DNA of 64,000 bases from Chengkuizengella axinellae (GCF_030730905.1 NZ_JAVAMP010000012.1:62001-126000), one strand, 5' to 3'. Numbered from the stretch's first letter, positions 27,982 to 38,280 are shown. The notes: generated by a model from the sequence alone, not told the origin. Numbers and translations: made by a program.

Positions 27982-28320
27982 GAAGTAACCCCTCTATTTT
28001 TCCATATCAGAGACTTGTAACTAAGGTAAATCTAAATTTTTACGATCTGTACCATGTGTAATAATTCCATCTATGGTCTTAATCTAATTTCATTTAAATT
28101 TTTCCAACATGATAAGGTTTATCCACGAAGAACTCATTATTTTAGTTCATCCCATTATGTCAATAATGTTAAATTAACCCTAAGTATTAGTCACACCTTC
28201 CGCAATAGAATTACATCTCTTAGTTATTGCATTAACCCCCATCACAACTGCAATGAGTTCAGGTGTAGATAATTTTGTCACATTGTTTGTCAATGAATAT
28301 GCAGCCGAAGATTCAAAAAA

Positions 28321-28551
28321 TAGATTAAACAAACAAAATTTGAGTTCTTGAAGTATAAATCAAAAGATATAACTCCCCATTGGTTTCGACATTACTTTGC
28401 TCAAGAAACTCATACTAGTGGAGCACCATTGATTTATATTCAAAATACATTAGACCATCGAAAGTCAGAAACGACTGAGATTTATTTGAAAGGAATAATG
28501 AAGAAAGAGAATGATGCTGCTCATTATGTCGATGAGTCGAAATATGAGTAA
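28321..28551 (+). pseudogene. Tyrosine recombinase C-terminal fragment
   Basis: The last ~75 residues match the C-terminus of the recombinase at 11732-12901, with HWFRHYFAQE, LDHRKSETTEIY and the YVDESKYE end. The N-terminal domain and the catalytic Arg are missing. Between 27982 and 28320 I see no other interpretable coding sequence. Confidence 0.8.
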
Positions 28552-28675
28552 TCTTCTCATTAAGAAATATTGGTGGTGTTAAAAACACGAACTAATGACA
28601 CCCTTACGTTAAGATAAATGCTGCTTCTACCTTCATAGTTCGGGACAGATTGGATACATACTAGACACACTAAAA

Positions 28676-28701
28676 ATCCCCCTCAAATATGAATTTGAAG
28701 A
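28676..28701 (-). terminator. Terminator in the debris region
   Basis: On the minus strand a CCTCTTCAAAT/ATTTGAGGGGG stem precedes ATTTTTAG. It lies past the end of the remnant at 28835-29089. Confidence 0.5.
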
Positions 28702-28834
28702 GGATTATGTCATAACAAATTTGATGATAATACTTGAATGTCATTACCTATAGTATAAATTACATTTTTATCTCATCTTCATTAGGACTTCCTACAAAAT
28801 ATATTGTATTTGAAACTTTAGAAATATTATTTGA

Positions 28835-29089
28835 TTAAAGATTAACATTATGAATTTTTGCAAATTTAATTTCTTCTTCAAAAATGAAAAAATGATAATC
28901 AATATATGGCAAGTCAGAAAAGGACATAGACTGAAGTAGCTTCTTACCTGCTGTATCTATCTCATTAGAGACTTCTGATTCTAAACTTCCTTTTGGAGAT
29001 AAATTTATGGCAAATGAATATAAAATATCGTTTCTAAATGATAAATTAGTATATTGTAAATTAATTATTCCTAGTGAACCTAAAAAAGT
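28835..29089 (-). pseudogene. Gene remnant without a start codon
   Basis: A minus-strand frame of about 80 codons is open, reading TNLSFRNDILYSFAINLSPK and ending FAKIHNVNL. No start codon or ribosome binding site precedes it, and upstream stops close the frame. It is probably the C-terminal end of a lost gene. The family is not recognised. Confidence 0.35.
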
Positions 29090-29154
29090 GAGTTAAGGTT
29101 TCCCTAAAAAATTATGTCTGTAACACTTTAAGGAAAGTTTATAGTTTTTTAAAG

Positions 29155-29196
29155 GATTCCGTTATCAAAATATTATCATTTTGCTAACGGATTTTA
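29155..29196 (-). terminator. Hairpin after the membrane-protein gene
   Basis: TCCGTTA pairs with TAACGGA, and inside them CAAAAT pairs with ATTTTG. It lies just past the stop codon at 29223. Confidence 0.55.
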
Positions 29197-29222
29197 AAAG
29201 TACTTTTTTTGATAACATTTTA

Positions 29223-31013
29223 CTAATGGTGATTCAGTTCTTCCCCAAATGTGTTTATCCATTGAAATTTAATATTTCTATTCTCAATAGTTGGATAACT
29301 AGGTATATCCAAGGAAACTTTATGTTTGGCAAAAGGATTTATTAGGTACTTAACTTTTAATGTTGGTAGTTCTTCATTCCAATTTTGCTCACAAAATAAT
29401 ATTCCTGTTAGGGAAGTGTTACGCGGGGGAGTGTCACCTTTTGGCATTAGTATTCCCCCTGTTCCTAAAACCTCAGAATACTCACCCTTCACTTGATTAT
29501 ATTGAACGATAGATGGACCATACAATATTTCTGCAACTTCCTCCCAATCAGCCCCGGTATCTGCTGCTTTACATACCGCAACAAAAATCGGACCTTCCCA
29601 TTTATATTTTTTAAGTTTTGATTTAATTCTTGATTCAATAGCTTTTATTGGCTCAACTTTCTTTGGTGGACTTAACAATACAAAATTAACTCTTGATTTA
29701 GCAGAAATATCTGTTTTTGAAGAAATAAAGAATCCGCCTGAGATTCCATCAGAATCAATTAATAGTTCCTCCTCTGGATCAATATCCGTTGGGTCTAGAT
29801 TATCAAGATAATTTATCAATTTATTTCTTATCCTACTGGGTTTATAATTATCTTTGTCAACACTTTCATACCATACTCCAATATCAAAAAAATGTTCAAT
29901 GTTTGAAAGGTAATTTATAAGTTTGTCTATTAGTTCTTCCTCTTCGCTTATATCCTTTGATTCGAATATAGTTACTACATCTAAAAGGCCTTTTTGGTCA
30001 TCTTTTTTCCAAATTAGTTCTGGAGTTAAACCGTTTTCTAATGTGGGATTAAATGTTATTTGTCCATAGTTAGTACAAAACTGTGCAACAAGAAATTCAT
30101 TAAGCTGGGCTAGAAATATTTTATCATTTATATTTCTTAATCTTTTATAATAATCATATTTTTTATCCTCAGAAATATCATTGTAAAAATCTTCTATAAA
30201 AAGTTTCATTGATTTATGTTTTTCTGTTAAACCTTTTGAAATATAAACAACATATGGAGCTTTCCATTTCTCAGTATGGTCTGGAAGAGATTCAATAAAT
30301 TTCTTATCATAAATGGAAAATTTCTCATTTTTAAAGAGACTAATTGTACCATTTTTTATATTTTTCAAAGCATTAGTAAGCTCGTTCCAAAAAGAATCCC
30401 TCTTTATATTGTTTAATAATCCAAAAATATTTGTAGGCCAATCAATTATCGGACGATACCACTGTTTAACTAAATACTTTCCTTCACTCATAGTTTTGTT
30501 AATACCCTGAGTTTGCGCAAGATCCCCTAGACTAGCTAAAACTGCAACTACTATCCAAACAAAAAGTAATATAATCCATTTTAAAGGAATCTGTATTAAA
30601 CATATTAATATTACTGCTATGCTAGTTGACCAGAATCCTGACCATGCATATTTTTTGAAAAAACTATATGAAAACCTAGAAATACTTTGACCATCTGATA
30701 AGTGCCTCACTTCAGTAAATCTATATAAACTAAATGGTATAAAGAAAGTAAAACATATTAACCAGATAAATACCATTATATTACCCCACACAAAAAGTTG
30801 AATTACTGTTGGGAGTAGAAGAAGGAATGACTGTCCAATAATCCAACTATTATTAAGTGTAACAGTCCCGTGTTTTCCAATTTTTTTACGGTTTTCTAAA
30901 AGCTTTTTAATTTTTGTAGAGCTAACTACTGAATATAAAAAATTTAGTAATCCTAGTGCCAGTATTATGTACTCCATTTTAATCCTCACTTTATTCATTA
31001 TTAAATCATCCAA
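29223..31013 (-). CDS. Membrane protein with a possible degenerate nuclease domain
   Basis: The 596-residue protein has four or five membrane segments in the first ~165 residues and a long soluble C-terminus. Around residues 300-355 a pattern like LNEFLVAQF, then ITFNPTLENGLTPELIW, then GLLDVVT resembles PD-(D/E)xK nuclease-fold proteins that read E..., PDf... and lEvK. The second motif is PEL and the last lysine is missing, so if it is that fold it is degenerate. Two starts are possible: the ATG at 31013 overlaps the stop of a decayed upstream gene (ATGA), and 30977 has GAGG 6 nt upstream. The function is unknown; a defence role is inferred from the neighbourhood. Confidence 0.5.
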   Translation of the reverse strand: MDDLIMNKVRIKMEYIILALGLLNFLYSVVSSTKIKKLLENRKKIGKHGTVTLNNSWIIGQSFLLLLPTVIQLFVWGNIMVFIWLICFTFFIPFSLYRFTEVRHLSDGQSISRFSYSFFKKYAWSGFWSTSIAVILICLIQIPLKWIILLFVWIVVAVLASLGDLAQTQGINKTMSEGKYLVKQWYRPIIDWPTNIFGLLNNIKRDSFWNELTNALKNIKNGTISLFKNEKFSIYDKKFIESLPDHTEKWKAPYVVYISKGLTEKHKSMKLFIEDFYNDISEDKKYDYYKRLRNINDKIFLAQLNEFLVAQFCTNYGQITFNPTLENGLTPELIWKKDDQKGLLDVVTIFESKDISEEEELIDKLINYLSNIEHFFDIGVWYESVDKDNYKPSRIRNKLINYLDNLDPTDIDPEEELLIDSDGISGGFFISSKTDISAKSRVNFVLLSPPKKVEPIKAIESRIKSKLKKYKWEGPIFVAVCKAADTGADWEEVAEILYGPSIVQYNQVKGEYSEVLGTGGILMPKGDTPPRNTSLTGILFCEQNWNEELPTLKVKYLINPFAKHKVSLDIPSYPTIENRNIKFQWINTFGEELNHH

Positions 31014-31511
31014 GTATCCTTTTATAGCTTTCTTTTGATTGCTTATTTAGATCTACTATCCAATCTGCAAAACTTCTAGCCTCTTCAGAAGTTTCAATAA
31101 GGATACTTATATATATCTTTTTCAAAATAAACTACAATAGGTTCCACTGCTTTACTTGAGAACCCAACCCATTATGTAGTCTCCAGCCTCGATATAGAGC
31201 TTTAAATAATTATAAAGATTGACACTAATCCTTTCGTGTCGTTTTTTATCTGATATAAACAAGCGCTTTTTCCTTTGCCTTTATTAACAAGAATTAACGT
31301 TTCCTTTGCCATCTCTACAGCTCTAGAATCATCTACTCTTAATCTATCTGATTATATAATGTACTGCTTCAATAGTTTTATTTCCTTTAAAGATCCTTAA
31401 CAGAGCATTGATCCGAGTTCTAGTACCTCCATAATCTTTATCTACACCTTGACTATGGAATATTTCTCTAATACACTTAGGCATATACTCTTTATGATAT
31501 ATTTTTTCCAT
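31010..31511 (-). pseudogene. Frameshifted hypothetical gene upstream of the membrane protein
   Basis: Starting at the ATG at 31511, the frame reads MEKIYHKEYMPKCIREIF and continues in successive frames (LRVDDSRAVEMAKETL, then VEPIVVYFEKDIYK, then SEEARSFADWIVDLNKQ). At least three frameshifts are needed. Its last frame ends in a TGA that overlaps the ATG of the next gene, which shows the two were once translationally coupled. The family is not recognised. Confidence 0.5.
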
Positions 31512-31573
31512 ATATTAGGAAGGGTGATCAATGTTCACATTTTCTAAATTTCTTCTATTATACATTTATTGGC

Positions 31574-31794
31574 TTATTCAATTAGCTCTCTCAATTCTTC
31601 TACATTTTTCAAGTCTTTCAAAGGATAGTAACCCATTTCTCCATTAACTAATGGATTCACTACTGTAACAAAATTTGATTTTCTATGATTGATATATGTA
31701 TTATCAAACTTATATTCAGTTCCATTGTATGTAGTATATGAACAAGATCATAAGACTTTAGTATTTCATCTAACATTTCAAATGAAATATTCAT
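31574..31794 (-). pseudogene. Frameshifted small gene, ~75 residues
   Basis: From the ATG at 31794 the frame reads MNISFEMLDEILKSYDLVH, then shifts and continues as YNGTEYKFDNTYINHRKS to a stop at 31574. Its ATG overlaps the stop of the preceding ORF as ATGA. The family is unknown. Confidence 0.45.
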
Positions 31795-31979
31795 ATCTTT
31801 ACAGGATTTAGTTTTAGAGAAGAAGTATCAATTAAAGAAAATGGGATACTCAATTCATTTTGAGAACTTGTTTCCTTTTGTTGTTCATAAAAAATACCGA
31901 AATCTTCTTTTATCTTCATCCTCCATTCGTACCCTTTTGATTTTCCAGGATGAAGAATAAATCTAGAATCGACTATCAA
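31791..31979 (-). CDS. Small hypothetical ORF at the head of a decayed operon
   Basis: This ORF of about 62 residues overlaps the following frameshifted gene by 4 nt (ATGA). It is the best preserved member of the decayed stretch and may itself be truncated at the N-terminus. The GYEWRMKIKEDFGIFYEQQ segment is the only notable part. No function can be assigned. Confidence 0.35.
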   Translation of the reverse strand: MIVDSRFILHPGKSKGYEWRMKIKEDFGIFYEQQKETSSQNELSIPFSLIDTSSLKLNPVKI

Positions 31980-31999
31980 GAAAATATATTACTTATTAC

Positions 32000-32101
32000 T
32001 TATCTTTTTGAAAATTCTCCAAATAGCAGATATACCAAACCTAAACCAAATAAAAATACAAACACACTTGCTAGAAAGATTGTGAAGATATTAGTTCTCA
32101 T
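32000..32101 (-). CDS. 33-residue single-pass membrane peptide
   Basis: The peptide starts MRTNIFTIFLASVFVFLFGL and has one transmembrane helix with a basic tail (FSKR). A GAGGTGG site lies 7 nt before the ATG. It is too short for standard ORF calling. Size and layout resemble small regulatory or type I toxin-like peptides, but no homology can be claimed. Confidence 0.5.
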   Translation of the reverse strand: MRTNIFTIFLASVFVFLFGLGLVYLLFGEFSKR

Positions 32102-32207
32102 ATAAACCCACCTCAAAGTGTTACTGCATCACTTTATATCTGTAATTTACTTAACGTATATTAATCATTAGCAGGGTTAGTGTTTATATCACACCGTTGT
32201 AATTTTT

Positions 32208-33890
32208 CTATTTACTAATTTCTACAACTTCTTTCAGATACCTCTGCATACTTGAATTTGTTGCATATACATAACAACCGTTTATTCCTCGAGAAAGTAA
32301 GACGTAGTATATCCTTTTGATATAAGACTTTAGTTCATCATTGTTTAAGTCAGTACCTTTTATTGGTAGACCATTTCTATCTTTATATTTATCCGGATTA
32401 ATAATAATGTTGGCTTTAGTTAAATCATAGCTTCCATCGACTTCTCCGTCATAATCACAATCAATTTCCTCTCCAAATATAACTCCAACATAATTCAAGT
32501 CAGCACCTTGTATTGTATGGATACACCCTATTTCCTCCACACTATTTTTCTGGTTGATCCAGCCCTTTGTTTTGGAATTCCACTTAAATCCATCACCTGT
32601 AACAGCATCTGTTATATCATATGAATTTTCTTTTTTTTGTGTAGCCCATTCCCAAGAATAGCCCGCAACAACTCGACATAGTTCATATTTTTTATTTAAA
32701 TTTTGTATAGCTGTGTACAAATCTGAAATAGAATCCATCACTTTAAAATCATAACCCTTTAGCAATCCTTTTTCATAGACACCCACATTGTTTGCAATCT
32801 CTAAATACTTTCGTAACCATGCCAAATATTGTTGTCCAGACTTCAAGCGAAACTGTTTATGTAAAACATGTCCGTTATAATCCGCTGTAATCTTCTTAAA
32901 GTGAGCAGTATCAATATCTGCTGGACGGATTGTTTGATATGGATCATATACAACGGTTAAATGATAAGCATATTCAGATATCAATTCTAACTCAGTAGTA
33001 TGTCCATCCTCAGTAATTAAATGTTTTAAATCACGTGCTTGTTTACCGAAATATTGCTTGAGACGATGGGCCTCATCTACAAATACATATCGGAATTTAT
33101 CCTCTTTTACATTTGCCTCTTTAATGAATTGTGAAGGAGACAATACTGTAATACCATGTAAACCGACTTTTCTAATTAAGTCCTTATACGAACTTAACGA
33201 GTGATTTTGAGGAATAACTAGTGCTATTTGTTCACGATCTATCCCTTCGCGATCCTTACCCGTTTCTTGGTCGTAAATAAGTGCATATACGATATTGGTC
33301 AATACTATTGTTTTACCAGTACCTGGATCTCCAGTGACCAAATGTTGGCTATTTGAAGTAGTAAGCATTGCTTTTAAGATGTTTTGGCAGACTTCAATTT
33401 GATTATCTGAAAGTTCCTTAAAGGGAGAGTATTTATAAATAAATTTGTTATGAATCTCCTTTAATTGTTCATTAGCAATTCCCTCTTTAATAAGCTCATC
33501 CCATATTTTCACAAACATATTATTCACATCTTCAATACCATTATAAGTATGAATATTTTGTCCTTTAATTTTATTCTTTAGATTAAATTTATCATCAGCC
33601 AATAAATAGTCGATTAAAAGAGTTTCAATATGTTTAATAGAGCTTTCATTAAAGAGTTCACTTTTAATAATAATAATTTCAGTAAATGTTTTACTTTCAT
33701 CTTTTAAGTGTGCAGAAAAACGACCGTATATATCTGTAGATTTCCCCACATAAAGATTTTTCTTGTCACGTTGAATATACACCACTGGTACCGTATCTAT
33801 ATCAAAGTCTTTCAGATCTAGTTTTACAAATTCCTTACGAGTTTTTTTAAATACTTCAAAAGAAGATAATTTTTTTGGGAATAAAACCAA
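32208..33890 (-). CDS. GIY-YIG nuclease/DUF2075 helicase fusion
   Basis: The 560-residue protein has an N-terminal GIY-YIG-like domain (about 30-120: VYIQRDKKNLYVGKSTDIYGRFSAHL) and a DUF2075 superfamily 1-like helicase domain. Walker A is GDPGTGKT (near residue 190), Walker B is VFVDEAHRL (near 270). IHTIQGADL and YVLLSRGINGCYVY match the late helicase motifs. Such fusions occur in bacterial defence islands and are thought to act on nucleic acid. The start is TTG with GAGG upstream. The gene follows a MazG-like gene by 80 nt, on the same strand. Confidence 0.8.
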   Translation of the reverse strand: MVLFPKKLSSFEVFKKTRKEFVKLDLKDFDIDTVPVVYIQRDKKNLYVGKSTDIYGRFSAHLKDESKTFTEIIIIKSELFNESSIKHIETLLIDYLLADDKFNLKNKIKGQNIHTYNGIEDVNNMFVKIWDELIKEGIANEQLKEIHNKFIYKYSPFKELSDNQIEVCQNILKAMLTTSNSQHLVTGDPGTGKTIVLTNIVYALIYDQETGKDREGIDREQIALVIPQNHSLSSYKDLIRKVGLHGITVLSPSQFIKEANVKEDKFRYVFVDEAHRLKQYFGKQARDLKHLITEDGHTTELELISEYAYHLTVVYDPYQTIRPADIDTAHFKKITADYNGHVLHKQFRLKSGQQYLAWLRKYLEIANNVGVYEKGLLKGYDFKVMDSISDLYTAIQNLNKKYELCRVVAGYSWEWATQKKENSYDITDAVTGDGFKWNSKTKGWINQKNSVEEIGCIHTIQGADLNYVGVIFGEEIDCDYDGEVDGSYDLTKANIIINPDKYKDRNGLPIKGTDLNNDELKSYIKRIYYVLLSRGINGCYVYATNSSMQRYLKEVVEISK

Positions 33891-33970
33891 GATAAACGCC
33901 TCGCTTACATTAGTAAAAGTAATTAATTCTGAGTATCTATTTTTCTAAAATGTAGTGAACACATTCACTA

Positions 33971-34300
33971 CTATAGTTCGTTGTACTTTGCATTTTTTCC
34001 GAATGACTTATCTATGGGATACTTTTGGGCATTCATTTTCAATTTTGAATGAACAGCATCCTCTAAATTGATATCCAACTTATCACATAGAAGAAGTAAA
34101 TAAATCATTACATCAGCTATTTCTTCTTTTATTTCCTGATTTTTAGTTTCCGTTGCTTCTTCGCTGGATTTCCATTGGAAATTTTCAAGCAATTCCCCAG
34201 CTTCTAGATTTAATGAAATTGCTAAATCCTTTGCATTATGAAATTTTCCCCAGTCTCTCTCATTTCGAAAGTTTATTACAGTTTTTTTTAATTCCTCCAT
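33971..34300 (-). CDS. MazG-like nucleotide pyrophosphohydrolase
   Basis: This ~109-residue protein begins MEELKKTVINFRNERDWGKF and has the E-x-x-E/E-x-x-D pattern of all-alpha NTP pyrophosphohydrolases: EAGELLENFQW followed by EEIADVMIYLLLLCDKL. These residues bind magnesium and hydrolyse NTPs to NMPs. The start at 34300 fits the family and has GGAAG nearby; an earlier start at 34345 would add 15 residues. It probably forms an operon with the GIY-YIG/DUF2075 gene. Partnership with that gene in defence is inferred. Confidence 0.8.
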   Translation of the reverse strand: MEELKKTVINFRNERDWGKFHNAKDLAISLNLEAGELLENFQWKSSEEATETKNQEIKEEIADVMIYLLLLCDKLDINLEDAVHSKLKMNAQKYPIDKSFGKNAKYNEL

Positions 34301-34669
34301 GTTTTTTAAAACTTCCTTTCTATCTAAACTCAATTGTAGTACCATACAATTTATCTAATTCTTTGAATTCTAATTACTTACACAGATCAAAAAAACACTT
34401 AATTAACTACAATAACTATACAATTTTTTAGGTGATATTTGGCTATTACAACTGATGTTCACCCTACTTAACTTACACTCGATTCATATTTTATATTCAA
34501 AAATATGAATCCCAATTTCTTTTTTTAAACTAAAAATTTCATAATCATAATTTACATATAAAGAGCAGTATAAGGGACTTTCTATCAGTAATTAAATACT
34601 AAATCAAAGTTTTCCACTCTTATGGCTCTTCTCTTAATACAATAGATTATAAAAATTTACTAATCTTAT
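34301..34669. other. Intergenic region
   Basis: It holds the MazG-like gene promoter and the end of the next gene. I see no ORF and no strong hairpin. Confidence 0.4.
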
Positions 34670-35437
34670 TTATATAACCTTATCAGCATCTGTAAACTTG
34701 ATTAGTTTATTCTCTTTCGGATAATAAACATAAAGTGGGAAAGAGCCCTTTGTTCTATTAGAATGGGGGTATTCTTTAAGGATGTGCCTTTCCTGATCAA
34801 TAGTATAGACAAAATACAGTTCAGCCAAGATCTTCTCAGTCTCTTCATCAGGAATCTTTAATATTTTATATACTTTAGGATTTATTTTATTAAAGTAAAG
34901 GAAAATATTTCTATACACAGTTAACAAAATATAATAAGCTACTATCCACACTAATAGGTACAAAAATATTTCAGTGTTTAAATTATTATTAATATACTTT
35001 AACAAAAAATCATTTTTTGTTATCGGACTTACTAACATAGTAAAAACTAAAACACTAAGCCCATTAAATACCAATATTATATTAGTGGTTTTTTTTAGTT
35101 TAGAATGTATAGAAGAAAAGATAGAAACTATATATACAATAACTAAAAATAGCGTTGTTATTAAAACTATTAAGACAATTATTGGAGAAATAGTCCTATC
35201 TATAAATTTATAAATAGGATTATCTAGACTGTAGTTTGGAATGTGAATAAATATGATTAAAGTACTACATATGAATATCATCTCCAAAAATTGTTCCCAA
35301 CTTCTTTTATTGATTGGTGTCAATATTATTTCTGCTACAGTCTTATTAATAACAGATGTAATTGTTCGTATGACCACAATAGCAATCCCTAACAATGGAA
35401 GATAAATACTTACTGTATCATTTACAAATTCATTCAT
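34670..35437 (-). CDS. Multi-pass membrane protein
   Basis: The 255-residue protein has five or six hydrophobic segments (about 12-35, 48-65, 78-108, 120-140 and 155-180) and a soluble C-terminus of about 70 residues. AGGGC lies upstream of the ATG. No motif or family is recognised. It lies downstream of the SLH-protein gene on the same strand with 50 nt between, and might share its transcript. Confidence 0.5.
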   Translation of the reverse strand: MNEFVNDTVSIYLPLLGIAIVVIRTITSVINKTVAEIILTPINKRSWEQFLEMIFICSTLIIFIHIPNYSLDNPIYKFIDRTISPIIVLIVLITTLFLVIVYIVSIFSSIHSKLKKTTNIILVFNGLSVLVFTMLVSPITKNDFLLKYINNNLNTEIFLYLLVWIVAYYILLTVYRNIFLYFNKINPKVYKILKIPDEETEKILAELYFVYTIDQERHILKEYPHSNRTKGSFPLYVYYPKENKLIKFTDADKVI

Positions 35438-35486
35438 TTTGTAGTCAGCCCTTTACTGCATTTATTGCTAATTTAAATTAATAGAT

Positions 35487-37679
35487 TTAAGGTAAATATT
35501 CATATTCTGTTCCATCAATTTTTAATTTATATACTGCCACTATCCCTCCTAAAAATTGCTCAAAATACATGGTATCACCATTTATATAAAAACCACCATT
35601 AACGTGAATATTATCTTTTATATGAATGATATCATATGTAGAATTATCATGAATTTTAATCTTATATATTCCAATATTCTCTGATATATTGAAATCATAT
35701 CCATTAAAATATAACCAACCATCATAATAATTCATTGATTGGATAAATAAGTCATTAGAAATTTTTTTTATTTCTGTACCATCTAAAGCAATTTTATATA
35801 AATAACTATTTTTGTGAGCAGTATTGAATGCAATACTAGGAGATTCTAGCACGGCATATATACCATTATCTGTGACAAAATAATCATATATACTTTTATT
35901 TAATATTTTCTGTTTATCTTCACCATTTGTTCTAATTGCATAAAATCCATCATTATTATAAAAAATCCATCCTTTATATACTGCAAGGTTTGCAGGATCA
36001 TTAACATCTGCAATTTTTATTAGCTCGTCCCCATTTAAATCCATCTTGTATATTCCATCATTTAAACCTCCATAAATCCAATCTCCAACAATCTGCATGT
36101 TCTCAAAACTAAAGTCAGCTAGATGTATTACACTGGATCCATCTTCATTTATCTTGATTATTTTAGAATCTCCTTTCGAGATACTATTAACATATATCCA
36201 TCCATCTTTATAGTTAAAATTAGAAATCATTCCTTTAGGTGCTAATTTTCTAAATGACATAACCTCTTCTGTGTAATTGGTAAGTTTATTAGTCCGATAC
36301 AAGTTATGGACTGTCTGTTCATGAAAAATATATTTTTCACTTTCTGCTGTAAAAGATCCTATATCCAGTGAGTTAGAAATACTGTTCCCACGATATTCAT
36401 TTTCATCATTGAGTATAATATTAAAATCATTTTCTATAACTTTATAATCTGATATGTATTGATTAGGATCCTCTCCTCCTACATACTGAACATTCACATT
36501 GTTTTTAATATACTCTGAGGAAGGTGCTTCGACTGTGCCTTTGAAAGAATAAGTTCCATAAAAACCACATCCATTTATTTCACAAGGTTTATATACATAA
36601 TCTAATTTTGTATCATCTACATATACTTCTAAGTGGGAAGGAAAATTATATTCATAGAACTTTACTTCAACGTCCCATCTGTTTTCATCCCCACCATAAT
36701 AAACATTAGTTAAAAAACTACTTATCTCTTGCTTTTCTCCCAAATCAATATCTCTGTTATTTTCTCTAATATTAAAGTGTAAAATAGTATCTTCTTCAAC
36801 ACTTGTTATATCTTTTGATATGTGGAGAGAATAATCTTCCCCAAATGTATATCCTAGATCTGGAGAATAAATATATCCTTTATTATCTTGTATTTTAAGA
36901 TAGCTCTTTAATTTAACATCATTCGAGTCTAATATATAAACAGTATTTTTGTTAAAATCATCGTGAGTTATAGTATCTGGGAAACTTATTATCCATAGAT
37001 GATTAGGTTGTAGGTTTTTTAAATTACTAATGTTATCATCATGAGTGGTTTCTATGAAACTTATACTCAACTTAAAATAATCATTTAATATACGAGCTAA
37101 AAAAGTTGAGAACTGAGCACGAGTTACAAATTCTTTTGGTTTAAAATTATTATCAAAACCATAACTAATTCGATTTGCGGCTAATTTATTAATAAAATCA
37201 TAAGCCCAATAATCCCTTTCTATATCACTATATTCTATAGATGATTCTCCTTCTAAAGAAAATGCAATAACAAGTAACATTGCTAACTCATCCCTTTGTA
37301 AGGGCTGATCTGGCTTAAAAGTCCCATCTGGTTTATATAATTCTTCATCTAAAATAAATAATATTTCGTTATATGCCCAATGATTTGAATCAACTTCATT
37401 TAAAATAATATTAGATCTATTTTCTACGTTTAGTTCCAATATCTTTGAAATAATGACAAAAGCTTGCGCACGTGTTATATAATCATCTGGTTTAAAGGTT
37501 CCATCATCGAAACCTCCAATAAACTTCTTTTCTACTAGAAATTCAATTTCATTCTTTGCCCAGTGATTGTTACTTACATCAATAAACTCTGTTTCTGCTT
37601 CAGCTATACTAGTAATAAAAATGCCGCTAATTAATACGAGTAAAAATATAAATAGTGTAATGTATTTATTAAAGTTCAA
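35487..37679 (-). CDS. SLH-domain cell-surface protein with DUF5050-like propeller
   Basis: The 730-residue protein has a signal peptide (1-28) and three SLH domains (about 33-215; visible as NNHWAKNEIEFL, FKPDDYITRAQA and FKPKEFVTRAQF). These anchor proteins to secondary cell-wall polymers. A middle Ig-like region (about 220-430) is followed by repeated YKGWIFYNNDG/YDGWLYFNG units (about 470-725), which resemble the DUF5050 beta-propeller. The start is TTG, with AAAGGAG upstream. The protein should sit on the outer surface, and its ligand is unknown. Confidence 0.75.
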   Translation of the reverse strand: MNFNKYITLFIFLLVLISGIFITSIAEAETEFIDVSNNHWAKNEIEFLVEKKFIGGFDDGTFKPDDYITRAQAFVIISKILELNVENRSNIILNEVDSNHWAYNEILFILDEELYKPDGTFKPDQPLQRDELAMLLVIAFSLEGESSIEYSDIERDYWAYDFINKLAANRISYGFDNNFKPKEFVTRAQFSTFLARILNDYFKLSISFIETTHDDNISNLKNLQPNHLWIISFPDTITHDDFNKNTVYILDSNDVKLKSYLKIQDNKGYIYSPDLGYTFGEDYSLHISKDITSVEEDTILHFNIRENNRDIDLGEKQEISSFLTNVYYGGDENRWDVEVKFYEYNFPSHLEVYVDDTKLDYVYKPCEINGCGFYGTYSFKGTVEAPSSEYIKNNVNVQYVGGEDPNQYISDYKVIENDFNIILNDENEYRGNSISNSLDIGSFTAESEKYIFHEQTVHNLYRTNKLTNYTEEVMSFRKLAPKGMISNFNYKDGWIYVNSISKGDSKIIKINEDGSSVIHLADFSFENMQIVGDWIYGGLNDGIYKMDLNGDELIKIADVNDPANLAVYKGWIFYNNDGFYAIRTNGEDKQKILNKSIYDYFVTDNGIYAVLESPSIAFNTAHKNSYLYKIALDGTEIKKISNDLFIQSMNYYDGWLYFNGYDFNISENIGIYKIKIHDNSTYDIIHIKDNIHVNGGFYINGDTMYFEQFLGGIVAVYKLKIDGTEYEYLP

Positions 37680-37906
37680 TTGTCTATCTCCTTTAATATA
37701 ATAATGATAAAGTTAAAGTCTACATTAACACTATATACGGATTTTAATAGAAATAACAAGAAAAAATTGTTGTTATTTATATTAATTTGTATAAAAAAAT
37801 ATTATGTGTCAGAAAAGAGGAATAAAAACCGAAATGCATAAAGAAATATAGTAGATTTTTGTATTATAAACTTAAAAAGTATAAATTAATTCCATATATT
37901 TCACTT

Positions 37907-38262
37907 TGACATTTCCGATCACAATATCAACAGGAAATAACACTTCAATCGAAGCTATTTCATCATATCTCTCCATCACTGCGACTGTAGATAATCCTAA
38001 TCCATCCCAAAATTAAACAGTAACGGTAACTGCAACTGTTCAAGATGCAAATGGAAATCCTGTTAGTGGTGCTGACGTTAATTTAACATTACATTATAAA
38101 TCTAAAGACAGCGAATATAGCGGTACTACAGATGAAAATGGCGTCGCATCTATTGATTTTCAAATTGGAAGAGCATCTTTAGATTTTACAGTAAATATTG
38201 ATGTAGATGTAATATTTAACGACTTCACTACCAGTACTACTACTTCATTCACTCCACAATAA
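37907..38262 (+). pseudogene. Invasin-like (Big_1) domain remnant
   Basis: The plus-strand frame reads TISTGNNTSIEAISSYLSI, meets a TAA at 38014, then continues VTVTATVQDANGNPVSGADV to a stop at 38260. This is typical of a Big_1 Ig-like domain of surface proteins. No start codon, signal peptide or promoter precedes it. It is the 3' end of a lost surface protein. Confidence 0.65.
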
Positions 38263-38280
38263 AATGATATTTAAATATAA

